A DNA stretch of 64,000 nucleotides, from the NCBI GenBank assembly GCA_030762935.1, contig CM060900.1, forward strand, positions 368,791,132-368,855,131, read 5' to 3'. Under the pieces are notes generated by a model. The model ran no database searches and had not been told where the DNA came from. It saw nothing but the letters and a program-made list of their open reading frames with translations. This DNA is from Hymenopus coronatus. Taxonomy: Eukaryota; Arthropoda; Insecta; Mantodea; Hymenopodidae. Of the stretch, positions 13,221-25,614 are shown piece after piece; positions within the stretch are counted from its first letter, which is position 1, and each line of letters opens with the position of its first letter. Both the position numbers and the translations under genes were made by a program.

Positions 13221-14397
13221 GTACTGCAGTGCTAGGAGTGGCATGTGTTGATAGAAGGTTGTCAAATTACACTGCACTAAAGGGAATATTTTCCAAATTA
13301 GGACAGTATGCATGAATAATGATCATAGAGCTCCTGGAAAAAAATTCAGGGAATGTCACACTGGACTACATGAAGCATGCAGGAATGAGGCATTGCCACA
13401 TTGGGTTGCAGCTTTGTGTGTAGGACATAATAGTGTGCATCAGAAACCAGATGGAGGTTAACTTGGGGTCGAAAACTGAGTTATTGAATTGATTCAATCT
13501 TTGCTGCATGTGGAGGTGGACTTCTAGGAAATTGGCTAATGAGTAGGAACAACCCACACTACTATGTTGAATGTTTTGCACAATGTCCTCGGTTACCAAA
13601 AAATTGCATCACAACTAAGTTGCTGTGTGGAGCCTGTTTGCACATGAGTCTGTGTGATTCCCTGGGCATGAGTCCATGTGACTCATTGATTCCCTAAGAA
13701 TGAAAGAACTACTGCAAAGAATGCATTTCCACACCAAAAATGCCATACTTTGAGTATAGGATGCTCTCTTTCAGACATCAACAAGAGGGCACCACAGCTG
13801 GTATCCTGAGACTTCCCCTCATCTTATTTCCAGCCCTTGCATTTAAATACAATAATACTTAAATTTACAATAATTGAGTTCTGTTGAAAAATACTGTTTC
13901 GTTTCCGTTTAAATAATTTTAATATGATTACATGGTAACTGATTGCACACAAGGATGATTGTCTTAGAATAGATTAGTAATCACTAAAATAATAAATTCT
14001 TGTAAATGAATAAACTTATCTGTAAATGTTTTTGGAGGTTAATCACAAAGAGATACAATTTACATGTTCATACTTATTTTAATTTTACGCCTTAATAGTT
14101 CTTCCCATTGATTACCATAAGTTTGTATTTTATGGTGTCTGTAGGTAAGTAATGCAAAATTCTTTTATCTCTGACTGTAGGAACATTTTCACATTTGGGT
14201 GGATTGATAAAATATTCAAAACTCTGTATTTCTTGAAAAAATAATGATCAAGATACTTAGATACTACCTATGACTGTGGTTTTTGACTGCCACTTCAAAG
14301 GATATCAATATAACAGGCTGGTGAAAACAATTCGTAATTCTTTAATCAACTTTCAATGATGTAAAGTGCATTGTCTCTCACTTCATCTGTGTGTGAA
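13221..14397. other. Intronic stretch, nothing recognised
   Basis: No gene or repeat boundary seen. Open frames here are short and lack domains. Confidence 0.5.
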
Positions 14398-14956
14398 CTA
14401 TTCTCTGCGAATTTCTGCTTTTTTTTTACTCCCCCCCCCACTACTACTGAAAGCACAAAATTTACAAGAATGCAGTTCCCATTTTGATACATAACATCTG
14501 TCAATGTATAATATCACTTCACCTTTGCAGTTTGATGCCTTCTTATTCAGAAAGATGGTGAACTCGTCAGCAATTGAACCTCCCTTTGCCTCACCCCACA
14601 GGTAACAGAATGCTTCTTTACTTTGCAGATAGTAAAATGATGTGCTTTCAACTTGGTTTAGTACAAAGCAGAAGCTTTTAGAGAGTGGCTTACAAGTTCT
14701 ACCCAGAATCACAAAAATATGTTGTTACTCATTTTGTCATTTTATTTTTCTGCATGTGCTGCATCTTTTCTTCAGTGTACTTCTTAAAATCTTCATCTGA
14801 CACACTGCTTGCAATTAGTCTTTCTTGGTTTGAAAGATTCCATTGCCCATGGAATTGTATTTCATGAAGAAGAGTTATCATGGTACTGATTTGTGCTCCC
14901 AGAACAATAAGTACTTTTTGTACTTTCTGTGGAGACGTGATGTACCTTTCCAGCAA
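14398..14956 (-). pseudogene. DUF7869-type transposon-derived gene fragment, copy 1
   Basis: Two neighbouring minus-strand frames resemble the conserved block of the arthropod repeat-borne DUF7869 family. An upstream charged helix contains DEDFKKYTEEKMQHMQ. Then come a LNQVESTSFYYLQSKEAF stretch, the CYLWGEA motif in place of the usual Trp-Asp-Glu block, and a degenerate VILYIDRC in the position of the family's Tyr-Ser-Asp-x-Cys-Gly-Gly motif. The family is thought to be a transposase-like or element-borne protein. The copy is broken: the frame changes near 14720 and the Gly-Gly-Gln-Asn signature is lost. The assignment rests on motif memory and is tentative. Confidence 0.45.
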
Positions 14957-15861
14957 GATTCTAAATACTACTTCTTTGTTTTCAAATCAGCAGTAATGGA
15001 ATTTTAGCATGGGCAAAATATTCAGAAATGAAATAATATGATTTTGCGCCTCAGAACTATTATTTCTATTTCTCTTATGTATGCCCACAGAACACTCATT
15101 GTAGCATTGTTCCTCTATTTTATAGATTTTTCCCTGTATGCATATCAGCAATGCCATTTTCTTACATCTCCATTTGTATTGCAGTTGCTTTCATAAATTT
15201 AATGAAAAATGCCTCATACTGACTATTTACAAGGTTTTGTGTTCACAAAATAAGGCACCAAGACCTTGCAAATCCAAGCACTATGTATCCGTGGTCCTGG
15301 ATGAATAGAAATTACTTTTGCTTCATTGTATGAGGTTTCGCATTTTGTTATTGGCAGGAAAGTTTGTGATGATTTCTTTATAACATACTATAAACCACTG
15401 AGGAGTATTATAATGCATTCATTTTACTTAAAATCTCAATTTCAGCTGTCGGACTCATGAGGTTTTAGAATAACAGTGATTAAGTATGACTGAGATGCAG
15501 TTAAAGTACTTCGATCAGAGTCTATTGAGACAAATAGAAAACGGGTTGCTCTTGCCGCAGGACTCTTACATTTGATGGCACTTTATGGCAGCTGCTGGTG
15601 CAGCCATGCAACTTCATCTTTCACCTTCCACTATGTAAAAACAATCTGACCAAAATATACTCACCAACATGGTCCCATTTCACCAATTCCAGTAGAAACT
15701 GTAATAATTTTGCATTCCAGGCTTATTGTACTTTATGTATATGCTATAAGTCACAAATTAAAATAGTCATAGATTTTTATATATATATATATATAAAGCC
15801 TAATATCAAGATTCTACATTATTTTAAGCCTGAGGACCTGACCCATGTCAGTGCAAGTTTT
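14957..15861. other. Intronic stretch with AT microsatellite
   Basis: No gene recognised. A short (AT)n run lies at about 15778-15796. The segment ends at the GTAT duplication that borders the LTR retrotransposon. Confidence 0.5.
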
Positions 15862-15865
15862 GTAT
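15862..15865. repeat. Target-site duplication GTAT, left copy
   Basis: The four bases immediately outside the left LTR (GTAT then TGTCAC) are repeated immediately outside the right LTR at 36139-36142. Four-base duplications are usual for Gypsy-type integrases. Confidence 0.75.
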
Positions 15866-16539
15866 TGTCACAACCATGATGGTTGGAGCTTAGGGGTGTA
15901 GCTGGTTAGGGTAGAAGCTCAAAGTTTGGCGTAGTCAAAAGTTTATTTTCTTAGTTTGATGCCTCATTAATTCTAAGCAGTGTTGAGCAGTTTACAATCT
16001 TAAGGGTAGAAAATCTAGAGTACTTAGTGAGTCTTAGCTTGACGTATTGTCGTGTACCAACGAAGAGTCGTGGAGGCTACATCATTTAGACTTGACGAAT
16101 CTGCAAGATGGAAAGATCGATGGACAGTGTTGCAGCCCTTATTCCAGAATGTAACTATCTCCCCCAATCGGCACTATTGCACTCCCTTATATCGGTTCAA
16201 TCTGACTCAACCCAAATGATGTCTGTTTCCTCTATGTGATGAGCTGACGTCTAACTGGAGTGTTGGATTGAGCGGAAACACGCTATTGAACCATGTTGTC
16301 TGATGCAACATTGTTCTAGAACTTTCAATGGAAATAGTGTCATTCGAAAAGTCCCTTGTGGCAATCCAAAGGAAGTCTGGTATGCCCACTCACATCCTGT
16401 CATGAATGAATCTTAGCAAAGTCTCTTAAGTCAGAAAATATAAAATATGAAACCAAAAGAATTTGGAAGTGTGACAGGGGAATAATATATTTCAAAGTAT
16501 TGTAAAATAAAAATGGTCCTCCTACACATATAGGCAACA
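15866..16539 (-). repeat. 3' LTR of the retrotransposon
   Basis: Aligns over its whole length with 35479-36138, starting TGTCACAACCATGATGGTTG and ending GGCAACA. The alignment stops abruptly on both sides, as expected of LTRs. Main differences are scattered transitions and a small indel near base 33. A TATA-like CCTTATATCGG lies near the middle, but its orientation relative to transcription is unclear. Confidence 0.85.
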
Positions 16540-16556
16540 ATACCCCACTGCTCTAA
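16540..16556 (-). promoter_or_regulatory. Polypurine tract next to the 3' LTR
   Basis: Read on the minus strand the bases just before the LTR are TAGAGCAGTGGGGTAT, a purine-rich tract in the place where plus-strand DNA synthesis is primed in LTR retrotransposons. Its position on the inner side of the left LTR only makes sense for a minus-strand element. Confidence 0.6.
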
Positions 16557-19500
16557 AAAGGCACCCTCTGGTGCCACCAATAAGAAGAATAGCTACAATG
16601 AGCGAAAACATACCTTTAAGGGGAACCAACACTGCTCACTATACTAATACAATACAATATACAATAAAGTGTGAAAATAAAGAGAAAAAAAATACAAAGT
16701 CATTACAGGGCGCATAGGCAACTCGGCACACTTGCGAGAAGCAATAGTAGTAAAAAGATCTTAACAATGAAATAACGCCCAGTATACATAACAGTAAGTA
16801 TAAGAAAAATGTGTAGCACCTGAAAGAGAGAGAAAAAAGCACAAGGGTAGTGGGAGAAGTACCTATCAGATGGAGGGAAAGGTAAGTTCACTCGTTGAAT
16901 CCACAATGTGTGAGGTCAAATTCCATAGGAGACCTAAATGAATACTACCACGGAAGTGTTTGTGATTTTAGGACATACAGAAGAAAATAATGTCAATGAA
17001 TATGTTGCAGATACAAGTATACACTTACTGAACGCAGTCCATGAGAAGTCTTTGGGACACAACCAGTGTCCGAAGTGAGATAAGCACATGTTATAACATT
17101 GTGTCCATAGTGTACGATCCTCACCAAGCTTCCAGAGGAAAAACCAATGTCCAGAAGTACATTTAACTGGCTTCAAGATGATATACTCCCTCCGGGGGTA
17201 TATAGTCCATTGTTCAACCCCAGGGTAAACTGAAATGTCAGTGGTGGTACTCAGCCTTGATGTCCCACGAAGATCCTTGTTGATGGATGGTTTGGCTGCA
17301 CCGTGCAAGTGCAATTAATGTGGATTGCTCGAAAAAGAAAAAAATACAAGAAAATTAGGGGTGGAAAAAAAAATGAGAAAGCAGTAATACTTATGTAAGG
17401 TAGATTAGGTGATGGGTGAGGGAGAGGCATATCAGGTAATCCAAAGGGTACACATGTTAAGATAGGGGGAAATAATTTAATGATGGTGTTACTACATAAG
17501 ATTAACTAAAGATTGTCAATATAAAATGCAAATGAAATGACTAAAATGTGGTCGTGAAACATCTAAGTAATAATGAAGTTGAGTAATCATTAACATTGCT
17601 TAGTAATTATTACAAAGAAATAACTAATAAAACATGCACAGAACATCAGCCATGTGCTAGTGATTAAAGTTTGTAAACAGAGTAACTTGAGTCATTAAAC
17701 TGAGATACTTGCGCTGATGTTTCACTAGAATACAAAAAAATTACATATTGACCTATAAGAATTGCACAAAGATAAAGAATACATGTCATAAAAATTCTCA
17801 TAAGTGCAAGTGTTAAATATTTATATGGTATACAAAGAACATTTTTAATAATGCTTAAAAAGATGAGGGTAATATATGTATGTACCAGGCATAAACATTT
17901 AAATGAACTTTAATTAATAAATTGAATAGAATCTAAATGAATAAAGTATTGACAAAATAATTACTGTATATACTTTGTTTTTCACCAGTACCAGTAAACC
18001 TAATGAAGACAGTGTTGCAAAGCTTAGGGTTGCTGGGGTGTAAAAGAAAAAAAAAAAAAAATATATATATACATATGCATTCAAAAGCTGTACAGAAGGG
18101 AAGAATGTAGAAAAAAAGAAAAAGGGGGAACTTCCACCATCCTCGCTGACCTAAGATGATCAGTAAATCAATGTCATGTAGTAAGCGATAAACTCAAAGG
18201 TAGCGGACCTGGGACAATAATAGCTTATAATTCTCACAAGAACTATATTGTAAAAGGGTGTGCCTCAAAGTTAATCTCCAATGCGTAAAATCGATGTCAT
18301 TTAAGTGGTTAATTGAGGGTAGAATTTCTTCAGTAGAAAAAAGTAAGGGAAGATAGGTGGTAGGCCTTCCAAATCCGTACTTAAAATGTTTGATCAAAAT
18401 TAGCTCATCATGGACTATCAATGGCAGCCCCCAAGTGTACAACTTATGTTCATAAGGGAGTTATTGCCTTTACAAAAAATAGTTTTGGAGGGAATGACGA
18501 GCGTGAATAGTAAGCATATACAAGAGTATACAATGCAAGATAGATAGATACAAATGCTATTTTGGCATGTTGCATTCAAATAACAAACAAAATCGCTCGT
18601 TTTAGTTAGCATAATTGCTACACATACAGGTTAAAAATAGTCATATTATTATATGTACATTACAGATCTCATTTAATTGTCAGATGTTTTGCAGAACGAA
18701 TAAGGATCCTCATCATACCCTAGAGTTTACCAGAATTATTGTATCAGGAATCATGTTACCGTGACAAATATGCCACGTAAAAATAAAATGTGTTACAAAT
18801 ATTAATTCAGTCTAAGAACAATCTGTATCTCAACAAGCAGTACCGGTACTAATAAAATAGTTCATCATTGATATGCAGATACTAATGACTAATGGTTCAC
18901 CTCACTATCAGATTCGCTAGAAAAACCAATAATGAAAGGAAAAATAATGTGAACAAACATCTGGAGTTCAGAAAAAAAAAAAAAAAAAAATCAGGAATGT
19001 TGAACTTTTGCAATCGTATCCATGTTAAACATATCTATTGTAATCGTATTCTATGTAAACATACCCATTGTAAATATGTCCATGCGCATGGAAAGAGAAA
19101 AATATCATTGTACATAAAATACATGAGTGCTCACAAAATAAGAAAAATAAAATGTCAACGGAACCTTCCGGTTACTCCATAGATCAAACGCTAATAAATT
19201 GATGTAAAAATTATTAGTAATGTCTCATCTTAACCCAACCTATCAATCTAGGGAAATCTCGCAATTCACCACAAGATGAGGGCTGAAAAACAAAATTACT
19301 CCGTTATTTGCGTAATAAGACTCCTGATAATCTCTAGGTATGATTAAATTAAACGCATCATAATATTGTGAAATTCCTAGCAGAGAGAGACTTTCTTCAG
19401 AACAAGACTGAACCAGAGATAAGCATTACCAGTCGTAAACAGGATGAGGTAAAGCCGTATCCGTAGACATCTCCGAGATACATTAAGTATTCATGTAGAA

Positions 19501-20462
19501 AATTAACATTGAAATATGTCTTACCTATTAAAAGGAAAGAAATGCCAATTTGTCTCCAATTTCATCCTTTTTAAACAAGCGGTACATTAAATTAACAATC
19601 TCTGCAAAGCTGTCCTGCAAACATGCTCTTAATGCGCTTAACCCATTCTTCAGCATAGCAGCTGGCGGAAAATAGTTTCTGAAATCAGAACTTGACAAAC
19701 AAAGTTTAAAATACGTGGTATAAGCTAAATATATCGTTGGCGTTCTGGCAGAAATCACTAAGTCCAAAATCTGTGTTTAGAGATACAGCGATTTTAAATT
19801 TTGTCTTAGTTCTAAACATCCATTATGACTTTAGCATAAAGTGAAAATACAGTTTATAAATATGTACACATTTTAGTTATTTTAAATAGGATTCTCATCC
19901 TTTTTTCCGTAAATGTCTGTAAAATTCATTCAAATTTCCAAAATATTGGACTAAGTGACTTCTGCCTGAAGAGCAAAAGATATGTTAAAGGAGATAGGTA
20001 GACCACTGGATTATAAAACAAAAGAGTTTATTTTTTATAGTAAATGAATTAGTTATTGTCTACAGCATATTTTGCAGTTTTTATTTTCTTGACACTTTTG
20101 TAACTTTGCAAAAATATGATTCAGTATACCGATAAAAAAGTGCATACGTAAAACGTTTTGCATTACTGTGCTACTACATTTGAAAGTGGATGTAATCCAT
20201 GATTATCTGCTAAAATTGAAAACTTTTTACACATAGCATTTGATTATTTTGAAGAAATTAAAAAATTGGTTTTGCCCTTTGCTTAATTAAATTTACTCCG
20301 ATCCAAATTAATTACTGTTGTATCCTTCAGGTTCATTATCACTTCCGATGTTTGATTCTGGACTTCTATCTTCCACTTTTTTTTAATGTGGCAAGGAGCA
20401 ACAATATGAATGAAACTCTAATGGAATGACTCCTTTATCGCATGACAATAAATCCTTATATT
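16557..20462. other. Unexplained 3' interior of the LTR element
   Basis: About 3.9 kb between the polypurine tract and the DUF7869 remnant, with no recognised protein. The largest minus-strand frames are 16934-17314 (126 codons, Cys/Trp-containing) and 18194-18442. Neither shows a fusion peptide, signal peptide or clear membrane anchor that would support an envelope gene. The plus strand is A-rich with many homopolymers. It may be a non-coding 3' region, decayed accessory genes, or later insertions. Confidence 0.4.
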
Positions 20463-21250
20463 TCATGTCTGATATAGAAAGGGAGTATTATACGCCTTGA
20501 GGAGAGTAGGCATTCTTTGTCCAAACACATTTATTTGTGAATAGTTCCTAAAATGCTTATAACTGTATTTCAGAATTCCAGGGCTCTCTTTCTCATATCT
20601 GAAGCATTTTACTTTCAAATAGTTTACTCTCTTCTCTTCACTGTCCTTAGTTTTGTTGCATAGAATTGTTCTGGCCTGATAAATCAATATAGTCTTCAAA
20701 CTTCAGCTCTTTCACATAATAAGGTTCTTCCTTTTTCTTGAGGAACAGGCAAATCAAAAGATGTTTAGCTAATCATGCATAGTGTAAACAGATACAAATT
20801 TCTTTTGATTCTCAATGGCATTATGCGTACTGACCAGATTCGAGGAAGTTTGCTCAATCACATTAATGTTAGTGATCTGAGCAAATATAATAAAGGGACA
20901 GCAACATTTTGGTTTTGCCCACCAGAAGTATCCGAAAAAAGAGATACTTCCTTTATTGTTTGTAAAGGAAGTATCTGGTAAAAAAGAAGTAACGACAAGT
21001 TCCAACTTCAACACTTCCCCATTTACCATTTAATTCATGCCAGTGTAACAGTGTGGGATTCTCTGATACACTCTTAAGCTGTAGGTACAAAGCTTATGAT
21101 TGTAGTACATCGGAGCTACTTCACTACTTGGGATTTGCAAAAAAAAATTGTAGGCTGAAAGTTGCTGTCACTAACGATTCTTCTGTGAAAACCCTTGTTT
21201 TGTCATTTGCTTTGCTTTGGTTGGCTTCTTGTTCCCTTTGCTTATGATTT
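20463..21250 (-). pseudogene. DUF7869-type transposon-derived gene fragment, copy 2
   Basis: Read on the minus strand the order is a HWHELNGKWGSVEV block, a FSDTSGGQNQN motif (near 20925-20950), then in another frame INVIEQ and a His-containing block ending FVSVYTMHD, and finally a 78-codon frame at 20463-20699 with VNYLKVKCFRYEKESPGI. This is the motif order of DUF7869 proteins (Ser-Asp-x-x-Gly-Gly-Gln-Asn, then the downstream His and Trp-Lys blocks). Several frameshifts make it non-functional. It sits inside the LTR element, so it is a later insertion or was carried by it. Family assignment is from motif recognition only. Confidence 0.5.
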
Positions 21251-21259
21251 AGATATTGG

Positions 21260-21475
21260 GCTCCAGTTCTTGCTTTTCTTCCCCTTGAGCAGCATCACAT
21301 CTGGTACAAAATGAACACTGGTCTAATGTCTTCTTGCTATCCATATTCTATTAAGATCAAATGATAGGTATAAGTATACATAATTCCAACTACAACTAGG
21401 AATTGAACCTTTGATCTTTGCATTTATAAACCTACAAGTTATATACTAGCTCAGAAAGGCATCGCTCCACGTTAA
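21260..21475 (-). mobile_element. tRNA-derived SINE, minus strand
   Basis: Minus-strand reading gives an A-box-like GAGCTAGTATATAACTTG (21436-21453) and, 35 bases on, the canonical B box GGTTCAATTCC (21400-21410). The 5' end is near 21475; the 3' limit is a guess. The two boxes and their spacing support a tRNA-derived pol III promoter. Confidence 0.55.
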
Positions 21476-21491
21476 AAATATTACCTTTTGG

Positions 21492-21743
21492 ATTGCCTGC
21501 ACAGTAGAGTGGTCAGCGAGCTGACATCACCCTGAGGTCCCTCGAATTTGATTCCTGGCTGGAGATGTTACTTTTTCTCTAGTTAGAACTATTCTTTTTC
21601 CTCCATAGAGTCTGTAAGTGTGTACATGAGTGAATGTGCGTGTGAAAATAAGTTAAAGACGATAAAAAAAGCTACAGCAATTTAAACTTTAAGTTATAAT
21701 AATAATAATAATAATAAATATAATAATAATAATAATAATAATA
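21492..21743 (+). mobile_element. tRNA-derived SINE with (TAA)n tail
   Basis: Plus-strand A-box-like TAGAGTGGTCAGCGAGC is followed by a B-box-like GAATTTGATTCC (21544-21555), an unrelated body of about 130 bases and a terminal run of TAA/AAT units (21696-21743). A head, body and short-tandem tail is the typical SINE layout, and a TAA tail points to a partner LINE that recognises such an end. It lies back to back with the preceding minus-strand SINE. Confidence 0.65.
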
Positions 21744-22410
21744 TAAAGATGGCAATGTTTCAGTCAAAGCCCCAATATGACCATAACAGTTAAAGAGGTT
21801 AAAGAGATGGATAAACAAACAAACAAACATTACCTCCAGATTGTATTATGTGAGAATTGTCTTCATTAGCAGAAGCTTTATGGTCAGATGTATCCCCCTG
21901 GTGTATGTACAATTGCTGATCTTAAACAATCATATGTTTCAGAAGTTTGTAGACAAGTAATCAGCTTCACTGGCAGTTAGCCCTGTATCACTAAAAGCAT
22001 CACTGTTATTATTCTATTAAAGCAAATAGATATATTTAGTTATTTTGGGGGTAAAATAATAAAATAAGAGTATAAATTAACAGCTTAAATATTGATAATA
22101 GCATATTAGATGAAAATTATAACTGCCAGATTCAAATTTAAAATAAGAAACTTTAATATTGATAGCAGACTTACATGAAAATTATGACAATCAGATTCTG
22201 ATTCTGTAGTCTCCGTATTGATAATCTCAGCATTCTTTAGAGTAAAATAGCTTTTTCCTTCATCACTTATGTCAGTTTCAACAGATATATTGCACAGATA
22301 CCTGAAGTACACATTGAGTTGCCTGGCAAATTCAGAGAACAATGAGTTCATCCAATTACTCAGGTCATTTAAGAAATGATTATTCAAAGTATTGCTGGAT
22401 TTGTTTACAA
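21744..22410. other. LTR-element interior, nothing recognised
   Basis: No gene recognised. A minus-strand frame of 93 codons (22106-22387) lacks any motif I know. Confidence 0.45.
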
Positions 22411-22439
22411 TTTATTTCTATTTCTATTTCTTTATTATC
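22411..22439 (-). repeat. Simple-repeat 3' tail of the LINE
   Basis: On the minus strand the element ends AATAAAGAAATAGAAATAG and so on, a short tandem of GAAATA units after an AATAAAG motif. A microsatellite tail is typical of CR1/L2-type LINEs, unlike the poly(A) of Jockey or L1. The second LINE at 52.2 kb also ends in TAATAAAGAA plus a different simple repeat. Confidence 0.65.
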
Positions 22440-22572
22440 TCCATTTGTAATACATAATTTACAAGGATCATCAGATTGATTACAAAACTAAACATATAGT
22501 ATAAATAATAACATGAGTATATACACTTTTTTTAAAAAAAAAAAAAAAAAAATATCATACAGCATAACTTAT

Positions 22573-24869
22573 TTAGTTTAACATTTTATACTCCTCTATA
22601 GAGTAAAATACATTTTCTGAGAGATACTTTTTAATTGCTTTAAGTTTACAGTTTTCTTCAGTTATCTGTTTTATTTGTTTAGGCAAATGATTGTACAAAT
22701 CTTTGGTTTTACTTTCTATACTTTTGTTACTTAACGTTCCTCTTAGTCTGTTAATGAAATAATTTTGTTTCGTTCTTGTGTCATGTTCGTGTATGTGCAT
22801 GTTTCTATTTTGATTGCTATGATTTTTTATTGAGTATTTAATGCATTCATATATATACAGTGCCGGAAATGTTAATATATTTAGTTTTTTATAGGAATTT
22901 TTACAAGTATCCGTCGTCTTTAGTTTACATATTATTCGAATGGCATGCTTCTGTAGTCTTAATATTCTTTGCATTGTTTTTTTCTGTGCATTACCCCATA
23001 ATACAACCCCATAGCTCAAATGAGAATGTATGAAGGCATAGTATATTTGTATTAAGCTATCTCTATCCATTTGTTGCGCCGCTTGTTTTAAGATGTATAG
23101 TCCTGTATTTATTTTTTTTGCTATTTTTTCAATATGTTTTTCCCAGTTTAATCTGTTATCTATTACTAATCCTAAGAAGTTTGTTTCTGTTACTTGTTGT
23201 ATTTGTTTATTGTCTAGGACTAATTGAATATTGGGTGAGATTTTCTTTTTTAAGCTGATTTGCATCCATTCTGTTTTATTTGTATTCATTACCATCCCTA
23301 GGTTTCCTAGCTCTTCCCTAATTTTTTCAAGTAGTATATTTGATTTATCTTGTACTTCAAGTTCTGTATTTCCCCTTACTATAATTGTAGTATCATCAGC
23401 ATATCCAATGGCTATTTCACCTGCTTCTTTTATTATTTTGAATAAGCAATTTATATATATAAGGAATAGATATGGCCCTAGTTTCGATCCTTGTGTAACA
23501 CCGTGAGTCACTTTGTTAAAAGACGATCTGATTTTATTTAGGTTACCATTTGAATTGTATATAATTTCCACACATTGTTCTCTATTTTGTAGATAAGATT
23601 TTAGCCATTTTAGTGGAGTCCCCGGATGCCATAATTTTCTATTTTAGTTATTAATTTATGTATATCTACACAGTCAAATGCTTTAGTAAGGTCAAGAAAG
23701 ATTGCGATTACATATTCTTTCCTGTCTATTGCCTTTATGAGGATGTCATTTCCTTTACAGATAGCTTGTATTGTTGATTTCTTATTTCGAAAACCGAATT
23801 GGTACTCTGATATTATTTTATACTTACTGCAGAAGCTCTGTAGTTGAGTTAAAAACAATCCCTCTATTATTTTGGAAAATGTTGAACATAATGATATGGG
23901 TCTATAATTTTCCATTGCATGCTTTGAATTTTTTTTCTTGTATATTGGTCTTACTATTACTTTTTTTAGTGCATTGGGAAATGTACCTGTTATAAAGGAT
24001 TGATTAATTATATGCGTCATTATCTCTGACATTTCAGATTTACAATGCTTAACCATTTCATTTGTAAGTCCATCTAACCCAAAAGATTGTTTACACTTTA
24101 ATGTGTTTATCTGTTTAATAACATCCTCATTTGTTATTTCTCGTAACACCATTGAGTTACATATACTGTTTTCAGTTGTTTGCTGGTTTTGACCTTGGCT
24201 GAGGCCTAAAGTTTTTACAATATTGATGTAATAATCATTAAATTTTTCTGTTATGTTTATTGAGTTTTCTATTAACCTATTGTTTACTTCAATACATATG
24301 TTTTCTACCCATTTTTGTTTATTTTCTTTATGTGATGCTTTTATTATATTCCATGCTACTTTAATTTTATTTTCTGCATTTTGTATCAGTATTTTGTTGT
24401 GCTGCTTCTTTGCTTCAATTATTACTTTATTGAGCATTTGTTTGTAATTTTCTATATATGTGTATGATTTATCATCTAGTTTTGGATGCTTTAAGCTGTT
24501 TAGGAATTGCATGCGTTTTTTTGAGATGTTTATACCTTTGGTTGACCAGTTTTTACTTTTCTGCATACCACAATTTACTTTGCATATAGGTATTGCTGTG
24601 TTTAAGCATTTTTCTAAGATTTTAGCAAAACATTCAAATTTTTCATTTATTTCATATTTTTCATAGATTTCTTCCCATTGTGCTTCTTTGATGTAATATC
24701 GTAATGCTTCTAGTGTGTTTTTGTTTACTATTCTTTTGACCTCTATTAGTTTATTAGTTTTGGATCTTAAGTTACCTAATGTTTTACTTACTATTTGTTG
24801 ACCATAGTGGTCACTTATTCCATTTTTTATTATTTTAATTTCATAACTTTGAGAACATGAGGTCCACAC
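22573..24869 (-). CDS. LINE ORF2, end of endonuclease and reverse transcriptase (frameshifted)
   Basis: Two minus-strand frames, 23610-24869 (419 codons) and 22573-23571 (332 codons), make up the reverse transcriptase. The first opens with the last endonuclease motif (SDHYG), then RT motifs including NYRPISL and the motif A FLDLTKAFDCVD. The second has GVTQGSKLGP and the catalytic motif C IGYADD, then the thumb and a C-terminal region with SHLSYGVVLWG. The break between them lies at a run of G on the minus strand (23620-23623): one extra G would restore the frame. That makes either a recent mutation or a homopolymer sequencing error possible. Catalytic Asp residues are intact. The protein copies element RNA at the nicked target in the nucleus. 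Confidence 0.88.
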
Positions 24870-25614
24870 ATGTTGCTGAATACTTAGTTACTCTTGTTGG
24901 TTCTGTCTCTGCCAGTGCGACATTATTTCTTACTAGCATTTCTAATAATAGCCTTTTCTTTTTGTTTTCTACTAGAACATCTATATTGAAATCTCCTATT
25001 ACTATGGTGTCTCTATTTTCCCTTATACTGTTGAGACATTCTTCTAATCTCTCGAGAAAAATTACTTTGTTTGCATTTGGAGGACTGTAAATACTTATTA
25101 CTATGAGGTTTTTACTTTTTTGCTTTATTTCGATTGCTGCAATTTCGCTGCACATTTCTTCAGAGAATTTTTTGCAATCTATTTCTTTGTATTTAATTTC
25201 TTGTTTAACATAAATTACCACCCCCCCCCCACTTTTATGGTTATTTCTGCAGTAACTAGCCCCTAATGAGTAGTTTTCATAATTATTTACCTTTAATTCC
25301 TCTATTTTTAGACCATGCTCTGTAAATATTATAATATCGGGTTGCATATTTAGAATGTTTTGCTCGATAAGTGCTCTTTTATTGGCGATACTTTGAATGT
25401 TTTGATGATACAGACTAAATTTATTTTTACCCTTACTTTTTGTTGCCAAATTAGTTTTTAGACCTAACAGATTTTGTGTGGTGAAGTTTGTACAATCATT
25501 TGCCTTACCTTTAGTTGTATTTTCTTCTAAGTTAGTTGTACTGGACAAGTTTTCTGTACCCCCCTTTGCAGTTAGTTTCCCTGATCTATGATCCAGTTGA
25601 TCGTAGCTGTACAC
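24841..25614 (-). CDS. LINE ORF2, endonuclease domain
   Basis: 257 codons on the minus strand. An N-terminal linker is followed by an endonuclease/exonuclease/phosphatase fold: HQNIQS near residue 85, FTEHGL with the metal-binding Glu, SIYSPP, IGDFNID, then VDLMF at the end. The last catalytic motif, SDHYG, is read from the next frame, so the frameshift (between 24841 and 24869) falls inside this domain. It nicks target DNA to start reverse transcription. The ATG at 25614 overlaps the end of ORF1 by about 40 bases in another frame, a compact layout common in LINEs. Confidence 0.85.
   Translation of the reverse strand: MYSYDQLDHRSGKLTAKGGTENLSSTTNLEENTTKGKANDCTNFTTQNLLGLKTNLATKSKGKNKFSLYHQNIQSIANKRALIEQNILNMQPDIIIFTEHGLKIEELKVNNYENYSLGASYCRNNHKSGGGVVIYVKQEIKYKEIDCKKFSEEMCSEIAAIEIKQKSKNLIVISIYSPPNANKVIFLERLEECLNSIRENRDTIVIGDFNIDVLVENKKKRLLLEMLVRNNVALAETEPTRVTKYSATCVDLMFSKL

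Noticed and set aside
16240..16300. Hammerhead-ribozyme-like GTGATGAG and GGAAAC in the left LTR
   Set aside because: The core does not match CTGATGA and is not preserved in the right LTR (GTGGTGAG, AGAAAC).
16934..18612. Minus-strand frames as a possible envelope gene of the LTR element
   Set aside because: No signal peptide, cleavage site, fusion peptide or membrane anchor; composition looks non-coding.
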